NCBI GenBank assembly: GCA_028691795.1
Contig: JAQUYQ010000001.1
Location: 42,699-106,698, forward strand
Direction of reading: 5' to 3'
Length of the DNA: 64,000 nt
Source: Herbinix sp.
Lineage (GTDB): Bacteria; Bacillota; Clostridia; Lachnospirales; Lachnospiraceae
Shown: positions 21,907 through 32,407 of the stretch, in pieces
Layout of the letters: each line of letters starts with the position of its first letter
How positions within the stretch are numbered: the first letter of the stretch is position 1
Translations under genes and position numbers: made by a program
Notes under the pieces: generated by a model
What the model was told of the DNA's origin: nothing
The model's input: the letters and a program-made list of their open reading frames with translations, nothing else
Database searches by the model: none

Positions 21907-24285
21907 ATGTCAAAAGATGATTTATTCTTAAGTGGAAAAATCGAACAGGCTAGTATGCCTGAAATGTGTACCGAGTCTATGAAAATATTCGGCGCAAATA
22001 TTAACCTTATGAGGTATTTACCATCTATCAACGATGGTTTGAAACCTGGCGAGAGAAGAATTATATTTGCAATGTTCAACGATCTCAATCTTAACTATAA
22101 TACCAATCATACTAAGCTTGAGCATATTATAGGACAGACTCTTTTGTATCATCCTCATGGTGATGCACCAGTGTTTGATACAATTGTTAGATTGGGTCAA
22201 CCTTGGTCTAATCTATGCTGTCTTATTGATAAACGAGGCAACTATGGTAGCCCAATGGGAGATCCCCCGGCGGCTGCTAGATATATCGAAGGACGATTGT
22301 CTCATTTCGCTTATAAATGTTTCTTTGAGGAATTTAAACCCGAAGTAACTGATATGTCACCAAACTATTCCAATAGCAGAATGGAACCCGATTATCTACC
22401 TTCAAGATATCCGTATGGTTTAGTATCTGGTGCTACTGGTATTGGATATGGATTAGCCACAGGAGTCCCAAGTTTCAATTTCAAGGATGTATGTAATCTG
22501 ACGATTGAGTTGATCAAGGATAAAAATTATCCTAATATTACATTATATCCCGATTCTTCAACTGGTGCTGAAATCATTGATGATGGTCAGTTTGAGGATA
22601 TATGTAAAACCGGTAAGGGTCGTTTTAGAATGAGGGGGACGATTGAAATCGACAGGGTTAAAAACACCCTGACAATCCTTTCTACCCCATATTTGGTTTC
22701 ATGGAATAAGATTAAAACTAAAATCTTTGAAATCGATAAAGCGAGTTCTCTTGGTATTAAAGCCATTGAAGACTTCTCCGGAGAAAATGGATTAAACGAG
22801 GTATTACACCTGAAGCCCGAAATTAATCCTGAGACAATTAGAGAAATCTTGTATCGTAAAACGGATATGGAAAGTACCTATCCTGTAGATATGAAGATGA
22901 TCTATAACTATGAGGTTAAAGATTTCAGTATGAGATCTATTATACTTCATTGGATAAATATTCGGAGAGAAAGCAAAAGAAGAATCCTGAACAATCGCAT
23001 TATCTATTTGAGAGAAAGAGAGCATATCCTTAATATTCTCATATTCATCTTGAATAAAGATAATGCTGAGAAGACAATCAAAATTATCAAAGACTCTGAA
23101 AATAGAAAAGAAGTGATATCGAAGCTCATTTCGAATTACAATATCACATCTTTACAGGCTGAGTCGATTGCTAATATGAAACTTTCAGCTTTCAGTAAAG
23201 AGAGTCGAAAGGGATATAAGGACGAATTAGAAAAGGTTGTCGCTGAAGCTGATGAACTCGAGATAATCGTTCGTTCCAATAAGAAGATCGACGAATCGAT
23301 TATCAAAGATCTCGAAGAGGGAATTAAGCTCTTCGGTGAAGGAAGAAGAAGTAAGATTATTAACATTAATGGTGTTAGCTCAATTCCGAATACCGAGCAC
23401 ATCATCGTATTTACTAATGGTGGTTATCTTAAGAAACTTCCAGCAAAAATTCTTAATATCGGAAATATTCCAAAGGGCGATTTCCCGACAAATATCATTA
23501 AGGCGAATAATTTGTCGGATATATTGTTATTCGACGAAAGAGGAAAGATATCTAAGGTCAGTGTATCGGATATCCCATCTTCTGAGTTGGATTCCGATGG
23601 AGAAATCATTAGGAGATTCTGTAATCCTAAGGGAAGAATTGTTTCAATTCTTATTAAGCCCGGAGACGATGATCTTGCTAAGATGAAGAAGATCCCATCT
23701 CTTGTATTCTTAACAAAGAATGGTTTAATAAAGAAATCATCTCTGAAGGAATATATGAATATCCGCAATGAGCTTGTTGGATCTGTTATTAAAGATGACG
23801 ATGAGCTTATTGATGTGAGACTTTGCTCGGGCAATAAGAATGTCTTTATTTACACCAGTGAGGCAAATGCGGTTAGGATTCCCTTAAAGGAAATTTCTGA
23901 GACTGCACGTATCTCTATGGGTGTAAAGGCAATAAAAATGGATAAGAGAGAAACGGTCATTGGGATGGACGTTGTCGAAAAAGAAGATAACTATATCTTT
24001 GTCATGACCGGAAAGGGTCTTGCAAAGAGAATATCCCTTGAAGTCTTTAAGGAGATGAAACGAAAAGAAGACCCGATCAAGGTTGTTTCATTGGATATTG
24101 ACGATTTCATCTCTCTGATTAAAGTTGTAAAGGGAGAAGAGAATGTTAGGGTCTTTATGAAGAATTCTGATGCTATTGATATGAATATATCGACAGTTCC
24201 GGTTCTTCCTAAGCTCTCTAAAGGAAATAAAGTCATTCCGGTAAGAAGAGGCGATCTCATTATCGACGTAAAGATTATTCTATAA
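21907..24285 (+). CDS. Type II topoisomerase breakage-reunion (GyrA/ParC/gp52-like) subunit
   Basis: RYLPSINDGLKPGERRIIFAMF, YHPHGDAPVFDTIVRLGQPW, MGDPPAAARYIEGRLS; GyrA-like C-terminal repeats. Confidence 0.9.
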   Translation: MSKDDLFLSGKIEQASMPEMCTESMKIFGANINLMRYLPSINDGLKPGERRIIFAMFNDLNLNYNTNHTKLEHIIGQTLLYHPHGDAPVFDTIVRLGQPWSNLCCLIDKRGNYGSPMGDPPAAARYIEGRLSHFAYKCFFEEFKPEVTDMSPNYSNSRMEPDYLPSRYPYGLVSGATGIGYGLATGVPSFNFKDVCNLTIELIKDKNYPNITLYPDSSTGAEIIDDGQFEDICKTGKGRFRMRGTIEIDRVKNTLTILSTPYLVSWNKIKTKIFEIDKASSLGIKAIEDFSGENGLNEVLHLKPEINPETIREILYRKTDMESTYPVDMKMIYNYEVKDFSMRSIILHWINIRRESKRRILNNRIIYLREREHILNILIFILNKDNAEKTIKIIKDSENRKEVISKLISNYNITSLQAESIANMKLSAFSKESRKGYKDELEKVVAEADELEIIVRSNKKIDESIIKDLEEGIKLFGEGRRSKIININGVSSIPNTEHIIVFTNGGYLKKLPAKILNIGNIPKGDFPTNIIKANNLSDILLFDERGKISKVSVSDIPSSELDSDGEIIRRFCNPKGRIVSILIKPGDDDLAKMKKIPSLVFLTKNGLIKKSSLKEYMNIRNELVGSVIKDDDELIDVRLCSGNKNVFIYTSEANAVRIPLKEISETARISMGVKAIKMDKRETVIGMDVVEKEDNYIFVMTGKGLAKRISLEVFKEMKRKEDPIKVVSLDIDDFISLIKVVKGEENVRVFMKNSDAIDMNISTVPVLPKLSKGNKVIPVRRGDLIIDVKIIL

Positions 24286-24367
24286 TGGTATTTTTACTAA
24301 AAATGGATATATATTATACTATTGCACACAACTAATATATAATAAATCTTTGAGAGGATGAGACACC

Positions 24368-24805
24368 ATGGACACCAAATTTATTGAATCAGTTTTGAAG
24401 AATATTCCTCTTCTGGGTGATGAGGACTATAATCGAAAAGCGAGGCTGAGAAATTTAGTTTGTGCCGATTTGAAGATCAGTGATTCTACATTTTATCGCA
24501 AACTAAATACCTATCTCGAATCAGTGGATTGTCAGATTACAGAAGATCTATACATCAAAAAGGTAGATCCTCCTGTTGTTGAGGAACCTGTTGCAGAGGT
24601 TCTGAATCCTTCGACGTGTAACCATGTCGACGCCGACAATAATGGTTATTGCGATATCTGCGCATCTAAAATTTATCACGAGGATAGTAAGGGCACAAAT
24701 GTGAATGTCCCCGATGGGGATCTCGTTATTCCGCCCGAAGCTACCCCCGAGGAACCCAAGTTGAATATCTTCCAAATGATCCTGAAGTGGCTTGGACTCC
24801 TTTGA
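24368..24805 (+). CDS. Small protein with host-surface-protein-like CNHVDADNNGYCDICASKIYHED motif and hydrophobic C-terminus
   Basis: ORF with SD gagaggatgag; motif read directly. Confidence 0.65.
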   Translation: MDTKFIESVLKNIPLLGDEDYNRKARLRNLVCADLKISDSTFYRKLNTYLESVDCQITEDLYIKKVDPPVVEEPVAEVLNPSTCNHVDADNNGYCDICASKIYHEDSKGTNVNVPDGDLVIPPEATPEEPKLNIFQMILKWLGLL

Positions 24806-24854
24806 TGTAAAATTTTAGTTGTGTGGATTTTATAACAAAGGAGGATTGAAAACA

Positions 24855-24917
24855 ATGGACAATATCAATGATGATTTCATTTCTGATGGCGACTCAATCG
24901 GGAGAATGCCCGAATAA
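24855..24917 (+). CDS. Putative 20-aa acidic microprotein MDNINDDFISDGDSIGRMPE
   Basis: Canonical SD aaaggagg before ATG, ends just before a terminator. Confidence 0.45.
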   Translation: MDNINDDFISDGDSIGRMPE

Positions 24918-24933
24918 ATCAATTCTCAATGAA

Positions 24934-24974
24934 AATAAAGAACCGTGTTTAAATACACGGTTCTTTATTTTTTT
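24934..24974. terminator. Intrinsic terminator
   Basis: aataaagaaccgtgt/acacggttctttatt plus T-run. Confidence 0.85.
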
Positions 24975-25026
24975 GCTTTCTTTAACATTTAAGTAAGATT
25001 AGAACTATAAAGAAGGAGGGATTTAT

Positions 25027-26175
25027 ATGAGTCAATTCTTTACAAAAGAGATATATACAAAAGTGGAAGAGCAGCTCAATAAACCCAATGTTGATAAAGC
25101 CTTTTCACAGATAGTTGAAAAGTATATAGATTATAACTCGGCCAAATTATCTACAAGCGGCCCAGTTAATAAAACTCTTTTTTCTGATGCTGAGAAAAAG
25201 AAAATATTTGATCTATTACAAATAGATGAAAAATTCATTGTTAAAACATTGAGTTCTTCATCCAGTGTTAAAAGTACTTGGAAAATAATGACTAAACCGT
25301 TTAATATACTAATGGCTTGTATTATTAGATTTTATTCTCTTAAGAAAGATTATAAGATGGTTAATAAAGCCGTTGCTTATTATATGTTTTCCATATATCC
25401 CAGTTATTTTAAAAAATACTTTACATATGGTACTAATGAAAACATAATGAATTATACCATTAATAATATGAGCAATAAATATAAAATTAAACAAGAAGGT
25501 GTATTACTCATTAGTTTAATCAGCACAGCGTATGGTTCTTATACCAACTATCAAGGAGCTCTTGATAGGGGTGAAGATAAAGCTTATGTTGATTTGATAA
25601 TGGGAATAAATACTCGTATTAATTCTTTTCTTAAAAAAATAGCTACGGAGTATTATGATAATCACAAGAAACAAAATTTCTTGAACGTAGAACGAGACAA
25701 CTTCGACGATGAGAATTATTCTGAATCAAAATCAAACGTATTTGTTATTAACACAATAACTAATGGTGTTGTGTCCAATATGATTAATTATGGTGTGAAT
25801 TATAAATACGTTGATATAGCAGCGAAGATGAATAAGATAAGTAGAAACGAGCTTAAGAATCATGTGAATTTGATTATATCAAATCATAATGAAGATCTTC
25901 CTCAGATCATCGAGGGGATACTTTATACTTATCTTATAAGTGGTAAAAAGGAACCTAAACAAATTAACAGTTCTGATTTTATACTCTTCTGTATGGATGT
26001 CTATAAAAAATCCAATACAGTGGATAATAATATTATCAAGGTTAAAAAGATTCTTGATGGTTGGATGTCAGAAACTGAACTATATAGAAAAACTCAAAGA
26101 GTTGCAACTATAAATAACTTTAGACGGGCGGTCTTTACTTTTTTTGTATTGACAATTCAATCGTATAGAGTTTAA
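25027..26175 (+). CDS. Hypothetical protein (382 aa)
   Basis: Long ORF with SD gaaggaggg. Confidence 0.65.
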   Translation: MSQFFTKEIYTKVEEQLNKPNVDKAFSQIVEKYIDYNSAKLSTSGPVNKTLFSDAEKKKIFDLLQIDEKFIVKTLSSSSSVKSTWKIMTKPFNILMACIIRFYSLKKDYKMVNKAVAYYMFSIYPSYFKKYFTYGTNENIMNYTINNMSNKYKIKQEGVLLISLISTAYGSYTNYQGALDRGEDKAYVDLIMGINTRINSFLKKIATEYYDNHKKQNFLNVERDNFDDENYSESKSNVFVINTITNGVVSNMINYGVNYKYVDIAAKMNKISRNELKNHVNLIISNHNEDLPQIIEGILYTYLISGKKEPKQINSSDFILFCMDVYKKSNTVDNNIIKVKKILDGWMSETELYRKTQRVATINNFRRAVFTFFVLTIQSYRV

Positions 26176-26182
26176 CGGGTAG

Positions 26183-26221
26183 AATAAGAGACTATGAGAT
26201 AATTCTCATAGTCTCTTATTT
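26183..26221. terminator. Bidirectional terminator between convergent genes
   Basis: aataagagactatgaga/tctcatagtctcttatt. Confidence 0.8.
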
Positions 26222-26229
26222 AAGTAAGT

Positions 26230-27048
26230 TTAATCTTCCAAAGTGGTTACCATAGGTTCGTCCTCTTCAGGAGGAGCGGTATAAACAACCTCAACAACTT
26301 GTTCCTTGGGAGGATTCTGAATCTTCTTAGACCGCTTCTGTCGGTTATTGTTTTCAGTTTCAATGAGAGCAGAATTCTCAAAACTGAGAACACGATATCC
26401 CTTTAGATAAATAACCGGAGATTTTTGAATCTCATAGCCGTCTTTACTCTTAACGGTTAGAACTGAACAGTTCAGGCCGTTGAAATTTTCAGCATCAGTA
26501 ATAGTGAAATCGAGTGCAGGTTCGGCTTTCTTCAGAATATTAATAAGGATTTCCTTACTAGTATTTTGAAGAGGAGTAACATTGATCCGTGTGGCACCAA
26601 TACAAAGAATATGTTTATCAAACTCTTTGACCTTATTGATTAGGAACATACCCGGCTCTTTGAAGAAGTAGTTCATAAGCATGAGCTTTGAACCCTTGAG
26701 TTTATTGACGAGTTTATCGTTAGACTTTATAAAGTAACGAATCTTCTCATCTGGGGATCTGCTCACGATAAAACCGATACGTTGAAGCTTAACAACATCT
26801 CGGTCAATGAAAACCAAAATATAAACGCGATTATCCTGGACAAAGATAGCACGATTGGTGGTAAGGGGTTTAATGTCCTCTTCAATCGTGTATTGCGACT
26901 CAAGCTCTTCCCAGGTATAGTGTTCGCTGTTTGTAAAACTTTTGACAACTGCAAAAGGGATGCTTTCTCCCTCCGAGACAGCCTGAAGGAATCCCTCGGT
27001 GTTTTGGAGTTGGAATTCTTCTCCAACAGATTTACAAATAATAGCCAT
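26230..27048 (-). CDS. Hypothetical protein (about 272 aa)
   Basis: Long ORF; SD agaaagga is better spaced for the ATG at 27048 than for 27054. Confidence 0.65.
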   Translation of the reverse strand: MAIICKSVGEEFQLQNTEGFLQAVSEGESIPFAVVKSFTNSEHYTWEELESQYTIEEDIKPLTTNRAIFVQDNRVYILVFIDRDVVKLQRIGFIVSRSPDEKIRYFIKSNDKLVNKLKGSKLMLMNYFFKEPGMFLINKVKEFDKHILCIGATRINVTPLQNTSKEILINILKKAEPALDFTITDAENFNGLNCSVLTVKSKDGYEIQKSPVIYLKGYRVLSFENSALIETENNNRQKRSKKIQNPPKEQVVEVVYTAPPEEDEPMVTTLED

Positions 27049-27210
27049 TGTCATTTTCCTTTCTGTCTTTAAATATTAATCATTATCTAAAATCAAGATA
27101 TAAGTATATCTTGATACGATTACACATTTGTTAGCCCCTATATAAAATAATATTAATTATCTTGGATTCAAAGTACATAATAATAACTATATTATTAGGA
27201 GGGTTGAACG

Positions 27211-27900
27211 ATGACAGCCCAGAAGAGAAAAAAGATTGAAGATCTTATCTATCAAACTTACTTGATAATGGACCCGAGTGGTACTAATACAGACCATTAC
27301 AAGAATATCTTCAAATCTATGTCTGATGCTAAATTTGAGCAGTATATCAAAGGAGTTTTAAATAACGAAGATGAATATTTCATATTCCATACTGTGGACT
27401 ATGAAAATGATCTTCGGATTGAAAATGTTGAAAAAGCTGCTGAACATCTTGGCGTTCCGCTGTTTGAATATGTCAATATGCCATATGTGAACAACAATAA
27501 AGAAAATCCAATAAAAACTCGCCATCCTGTTCCTGTTGGTTATCTTCATATTAAACCGATGGAACAATTCAGAATCAAAAAGAACAGTGCATCGACAGAA
27601 ATCACAACTCGTTCTGCTTTAACCAACCAAGTTGTTGGTAAAGATAAAGCGGGTCGTGAATCTGATCAGGAGAATTTCATTCTCACTACATTAAATGCTG
27701 TTGATTGTATGAGAGAATTGAATGGTCCACGTTCCGATGATATGGTCATGAAGAATGCTATGTACAATGATATTATCCAAAAAGGATATGTATCGTTGAA
27801 TACTCTTCCGGATCATCTCGAAAATAAGACCACTCTCAATACGGTTAATGTACATTTAATCGGGATGGGTTTGAATTCGGATTTAGTAAAGCCATTATAA
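27211..27900 (+). CDS. Hypothetical protein (229 aa)
   Basis: ORF with SD taggaggg. Confidence 0.65.
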   Translation: MTAQKRKKIEDLIYQTYLIMDPSGTNTDHYKNIFKSMSDAKFEQYIKGVLNNEDEYFIFHTVDYENDLRIENVEKAAEHLGVPLFEYVNMPYVNNNKENPIKTRHPVPVGYLHIKPMEQFRIKKNSASTEITTRSALTNQVVGKDKAGRESDQENFILTTLNAVDCMRELNGPRSDDMVMKNAMYNDIIQKGYVSLNTLPDHLENKTTLNTVNVHLIGMGLNSDLVKPL

Positions 27901-27917
27901 TTTAGGAGGAATTTAAA

Positions 27918-28322
27918 ATGTTTTTAGTGAGGGAAAGTGTTGTCCTTGAAGACACCGCAAAGGATGTCAATCGCATAAAACAAAAACACAGAGAGGCTAT
28001 CAATGAAGCCAAACTGATGTTTAGGGAAGCAAAACAATGTCTTCGTGACAAGAAAAAGGCCGAAGGTCTTAAGAAAATCAATACCGCTATTACTACTTTT
28101 AAAACAGTAATTCGCGAGACTGACAAGGTTAGAATTGAAGGAGAAGATAAGTTGTTCACAACTATCGTTCTTCTGTTTATTCCATTCTGGGCACTTGTTG
28201 GTGTTGTTATTCCCATGATTTCGACTGGAGAATACAACATCACAAAATCCCAATTCTCGTATTATAATAATGCAACTCTGAAGAAAATGGAAAATTTAAA
28301 ACGAGATTTAAACGGTCTGTAA
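27918..28322 (+). CDS. Putative membrane protein with charged coiled-coil N-terminal region
   Basis: Hydrophobic segment LFTTIVLLFIPFWALVGVVIPMI; SD taggagg. Confidence 0.6.
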   Translation: MFLVRESVVLEDTAKDVNRIKQKHREAINEAKLMFREAKQCLRDKKKAEGLKKINTAITTFKTVIRETDKVRIEGEDKLFTTIVLLFIPFWALVGVVIPMISTGEYNITKSQFSYYNNATLKKMENLKRDLNGL

Positions 28323-28334
28323 AGGGGAATTATT

Positions 28335-28487
28335 ATGGATGATAAGTATTCGGCAGTTTGTGAGGTTGGAGTTTTTGGTTCTCTGAATATTGAAGATCCG
28401 ACCTGTATTGATATCGATAAGAAAGATCTTGAAGAAGAACTCATTCTTGAAAGTATTCAACGAAATCTTAAAAACCTCACCAATTAA
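28335..28487 (+). CDS. Small acidic hypothetical protein (50 aa), not in the supplied ORF track
   Basis: SD aaagggg; ATG at 28335: MDDKYSAVCEVGVFGSLNIEDPTCIDIDKKDLEEELILESIQRNLKNLTN. Confidence 0.55.
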   Translation: MDDKYSAVCEVGVFGSLNIEDPTCIDIDKKDLEEELILESIQRNLKNLTN

Positions 28488-28530
28488 AATATAGACGCTA
28501 GTGGAATTAACCACTAGCGTCTATATTATC
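28488..28530. terminator. Bidirectional terminator
   Basis: aatatagacgctagtgg/ccactagcgtctatatt. Confidence 0.8.
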
Positions 28531-28532
28531 GT

Positions 28533-29837
28533 TTAATACTCGGTATTGTATATCTTTTGGAGAAGTTCTCTTGGATCATAATTTCCCTTATAAACCTTCA
28601 TAATACTATAGTTAAGAGATACATTGAAATATCCCGATCTATCTTCTTTCAAAACACTATTATTGATGAAATCTTCAAGTTGTTTTATTTCAGCTTGGAG
28701 TTCCTTCTTAAGTCTTGGTTCATAGTCGGATTTATTCAGATCTCTCTTAAGTTTATTGAGCTGCTTCTGAATTCTGATGGCGTTATCAGGATGAACATCC
28801 AATAACATCAAAGCGATTCTATCGAGGGATCTTGATATATCAAAAGCAACAGAAAATATACTATCAGCACCCAATAGATCTTTTATATCATTACTTCCCA
28901 TTGTATCGATTTTAAATAATGCTTTCGAGAGTGGAATGCCATATCCGTTAGCGGTGGCGAAACTATCAGCCCTTGCTTCTTCACCATATCCAAAAAGAAA
29001 TGCCGGGTTGAGATAGTTGAATATAATAGAAGGAGATCTCAACAAAAACATCATAAAAGTGTTTGGAAATATTGACAGTATAGAATTCATTTTTACGATT
29101 ATCTCGTTACTTAAATCGAAAAATTCTTTCATTTTTGGGTGTTTGTTAATAAATTCAGATATAACAACATTGATCTTCTGTAATCCTGATGCTACAAATT
29201 TATTCGCAAGTAATACCCTCAACGCTGTTGATGTTACAATATCAGGAAGTGATATACCGTTAGCTAAGTTTATATTAATATTTGCAAGCGTTCTAACAAG
29301 AGAGCTGCTTATACTATGTCCTATTTCATGCAAACACAAGGCCAATACTTCCTCTGTACTTAGGTTGTTCTTAACAATAAGAAACTCATCAAAGTTGATA
29401 TAACATTCGATTTTATCTTTCATCTTTTCAGCAGCAGCGTTCGTCAATGGAATAGTCGAGACTGAGGTTGGGATTGAACATGCATTCATAAACGGAAGCA
29501 TGACATCAAAATTGACCACAACATTTCTTGCATCGTGTAATCCTTTATCATATAAAGGTATGGCTGCAAGATATTGTCGAGCTAAATCCTTTATAGCAAC
29601 GCCCTGATAGAATATTGTGCTGACCGTTTTAACTCCAATAATATCGGCCATCAGTTTATTAAATTTCACCACTTCGGGCATCTTATTTATATCTACCGCT
29701 TCTTTGCCCCGTATAGCTAATTCAATATTTTTGTATATCTGTTTTATGATAACCTGAAGATATTCTTCACATTTTTTGAACTTTGGGTTTTTACCATAAT
29801 ATGCTTCTTGGACTATAGATCCATTGTAAAGAAACAT
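28533..29837 (-). CDS. Putative zinc metallopeptidase (gluzincin, M48-like)
   Basis: HExxH in LCLHEIGHSISS and downstream EEARADSFATANGYGIPL. Confidence 0.7.
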   Translation of the reverse strand: MFLYNGSIVQEAYYGKNPKFKKCEEYLQVIIKQIYKNIELAIRGKEAVDINKMPEVVKFNKLMADIIGVKTVSTIFYQGVAIKDLARQYLAAIPLYDKGLHDARNVVVNFDVMLPFMNACSIPTSVSTIPLTNAAAEKMKDKIECYINFDEFLIVKNNLSTEEVLALCLHEIGHSISSSLVRTLANININLANGISLPDIVTSTALRVLLANKFVASGLQKINVVISEFINKHPKMKEFFDLSNEIIVKMNSILSIFPNTFMMFLLRSPSIIFNYLNPAFLFGYGEEARADSFATANGYGIPLSKALFKIDTMGSNDIKDLLGADSIFSVAFDISRSLDRIALMLLDVHPDNAIRIQKQLNKLKRDLNKSDYEPRLKKELQAEIKQLEDFINNSVLKEDRSGYFNVSLNYSIMKVYKGNYDPRELLQKIYNTEY

Positions 29838-29976
29838 AATATTCCCTCCTTATTAATAATTAATTAATGAAATGTGTCATTCCTTTTTAATTGAAAATAA
29901 AAATATATATTATAGTACAGAATTATAGAGGTTAAAAATCTCTTATAAAATTTATTTAAGATAAAGGAGAAAGAAT

Positions 29977-31116
29977 ATGTTAAATGTTGGAGTAATTGGT
30001 TGCGGGAATGCTGGTAACCAGGTGGCAAAACTTGTATCATCCGAAGGAATTTCGGCCCTCGTTATTAACAGCTCTGAGTCAGACCTTCAGGGAGTTAATA
30101 ACGTCAAGTATCAGTTCCTAATCGGTGAAGAAAAAAGAGGAGCCGGAAAGGACCGTTCCAATGCCAAGAAGTATTTGAAAGAAACAGCCAAAGAAATTCT
30201 TGACCACCATGATTTCGAAGAATTTATCGGAGTCACAGATGTATGCTTTGTTGTTTCTTCTACTGGTGGTGGCACCGGAAGCGGCGTTGTTCCTGTTCTC
30301 ACAGAAATCCTTCAGCATACCTATCCACAGAAAACGTTTATCGTTATCTCGATTCTCCCGTCATTGAAAGAATCGGTTGCGGCCCAACAGAATACTATTG
30401 ATTTCTTAAAAGAGATCAAGAATTCTGTAACCGAGGCTACATTCATGTGCTATGACAATGGTACATTTGATGATCTGCCCACCGATCTCATGATGAGTAA
30501 AGTGAATTCCGAAATCGCTAATGATATTTTAGCGATCAAGGGAGTTTATCAAATTCCCACTCCTTTTAACTCCATCGACCAGAGGGACATGCTGAAGATC
30601 ATCGGCACCCCTGGGCGTCTTGTCGTTTATAGACAAGAGGGATTTAAGGAGAAAGATATTGACAAGAAAACCCTCGAGGATATGTTCCTTGAAAAGATCA
30701 AGACTGGTTCTGCGAACTGCGAGCTTGAAAATGATAACATCGTCATGAAGACTGGTGTTATCGCAAATCTTTCCGAGCGCATCAACAACCATTTCGATAT
30801 CAATATGCCGAAGGTGCACTCTTATATCGGCGAACCGATTGAGAACTTTCAACATATTGCCTTGCTCAATGAAGAGACCACCATTAACAGAGTCATCTTC
30901 ATTGCGGCTGGTATGAGTTTTCCGGATGATCGCATCCTGAAAATCATGCAGCGTATCTCTGACGTGATGTCAAAATTCCAGGCAAAGAAGTCTTCCATTT
31001 TGGACTCCGAGGAATTCTCGACCGATGATCTCAGATCACTCAGAACTGACACCGTCAGAGCTTCTGAGAATGAAACCTCGGTGAAACTGGACGATCTTTT
31101 CTCTAGATTTAATTAA
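29977..31116 (+). CDS. FtsZ/TubZ/PhuZ-like tubulin-superfamily GTPase
   Basis: N-terminal IGCGNAGNQVA and tubulin signature SSTGGGTGSGVVP. Confidence 0.85.
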   Translation: MLNVGVIGCGNAGNQVAKLVSSEGISALVINSSESDLQGVNNVKYQFLIGEEKRGAGKDRSNAKKYLKETAKEILDHHDFEEFIGVTDVCFVVSSTGGGTGSGVVPVLTEILQHTYPQKTFIVISILPSLKESVAAQQNTIDFLKEIKNSVTEATFMCYDNGTFDDLPTDLMMSKVNSEIANDILAIKGVYQIPTPFNSIDQRDMLKIIGTPGRLVVYRQEGFKEKDIDKKTLEDMFLEKIKTGSANCELENDNIVMKTGVIANLSERINNHFDINMPKVHSYIGEPIENFQHIALLNEETTINRVIFIAAGMSFPDDRILKIMQRISDVMSKFQAKKSSILDSEEFSTDDLRSLRTDTVRASENETSVKLDDLFSRFN

Positions 31117-31170
31117 TAACAATTAATCTAGAAACAAAAACTTATAATAAAATATTTGGAGGTAAAGAAA

Positions 31171-32292
31171 ATGGGCAAGCATAACGAAAACTACAAAAAG
31201 GATAGCGGCTTCAAAACATCTCAGTTCGATGACGACGATGAGGATGACGACGTCGGTTATCCCCGAAAGAAAAATCAGAAAGAACCCGAGAGCGAAATGA
31301 TGAAAAACCTCAATCGCTCTTGGAATCAGAACCGCGAGAAGAACAAGGATAAGGATTCCCTTAAGGATTTCTTCTCCGACCTGAAGAAAACGAAGGATTA
31401 TGATCTTTCGTTGGTCGACACCCTGAATTCCCACAGCAAGGATATCATCGTGTTCTATTTTGCGAAGAGCTTTAAGGATCGCGATAGCCTCATCAAGCTG
31501 TTTCAGAAGATGACCAAAAAGAAGTTTGCGAAGGCTTTCAAAGACATGTACAAGGACGATCCCGAAAATTTCCCGATCGAATTTGCTACCATCTTTGAGG
31601 CGCTGATTCGCATGAGTAACTCTCAGCAAAGCGATCTTAAGATGGATTCTGCTGTCAGCGATATCTACATTGATCTCATCAACAACACCACCAAGAAAAT
31701 GGTGAAGAAGATCAATAAGAAGACCCTTATCGGAAAAGAACTGGCGAAGGATCTTCTCCTTGTCGTTCCGTCTCCGAAGTGCTTCGGGTTTAAGAAGGAT
31801 GAGTTTGAGAATTCGTCCTATTTCAAACCCAATCTCGCATTGCTCTATTCCCGGAAGCTTATCACTAAGCTTCTTATGCAACTCAACTCGAGCAGCTCTA
31901 TTAACAAGGAAGTCATTCTCAATATGGATACCAACCGGATGGAGAATTTGTTCAGTCTGCTTATGACCGAACATGCTCTTCCCTATGTGGCAATCTCCAT
32001 TCTTTGTGAACGACTCCCGAGAGAGGTCAGCAACGAATATCGTAATCTGATGACCAACATGACCACGATGGCACTTAACCTTATCGAGTCGGCTGGTAAA
32101 ACAGAACTCAAGGTTATCCTTCAGGTCTATATGGATCAGCGGGATTATTCCCGTAAGCAAAACGGCGGCCAGCTCGATCCCAAGTTTATCAAGCTGACTG
32201 AAATCGACGCGGAGAAGTATCCTCGGATTACCAAGATGGTTAACAAGATCATCGAAAAGGATGGACAGACCGCTAAGGCTCTCCTTTCTTAA
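31171..32292 (+). CDS. Hypothetical Lys/Asp-rich protein (373 aa), GC-rich codons
   Basis: SD tggaggt before ATG 31171. Confidence 0.65.
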   Translation: MGKHNENYKKDSGFKTSQFDDDDEDDDVGYPRKKNQKEPESEMMKNLNRSWNQNREKNKDKDSLKDFFSDLKKTKDYDLSLVDTLNSHSKDIIVFYFAKSFKDRDSLIKLFQKMTKKKFAKAFKDMYKDDPENFPIEFATIFEALIRMSNSQQSDLKMDSAVSDIYIDLINNTTKKMVKKINKKTLIGKELAKDLLLVVPSPKCFGFKKDEFENSSYFKPNLALLYSRKLITKLLMQLNSSSSINKEVILNMDTNRMENLFSLLMTEHALPYVAISILCERLPREVSNEYRNLMTNMTTMALNLIESAGKTELKVILQVYMDQRDYSRKQNGGQLDPKFIKLTEIDAEKYPRITKMVNKIIEKDGQTAKALLS

Positions 32293-32300
32293 GATGAGGT

Positions 32301-32342
32301 AAATAAAGGCTAGGATTAATTTCCTAGCCTTTATTTTTTGTG
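32301..32342. terminator. Intrinsic terminator
   Basis: aaataaaggctagga-ttaatt-tcctagcctttattt plus T-run. Confidence 0.85.
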
Positions 32343-32407
32343 ATTATTTAAAAACTATTTTTTGAGAAACTATTATGTAAATAAAAAGATAAAGGTGGTT
32401 AATAATT

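Noticed and set aside
31123-32160. 345-aa minus-strand ORF
   Set aside because: Antisense of the 31171-32292 gene, which has SD and codon bias; spurious.
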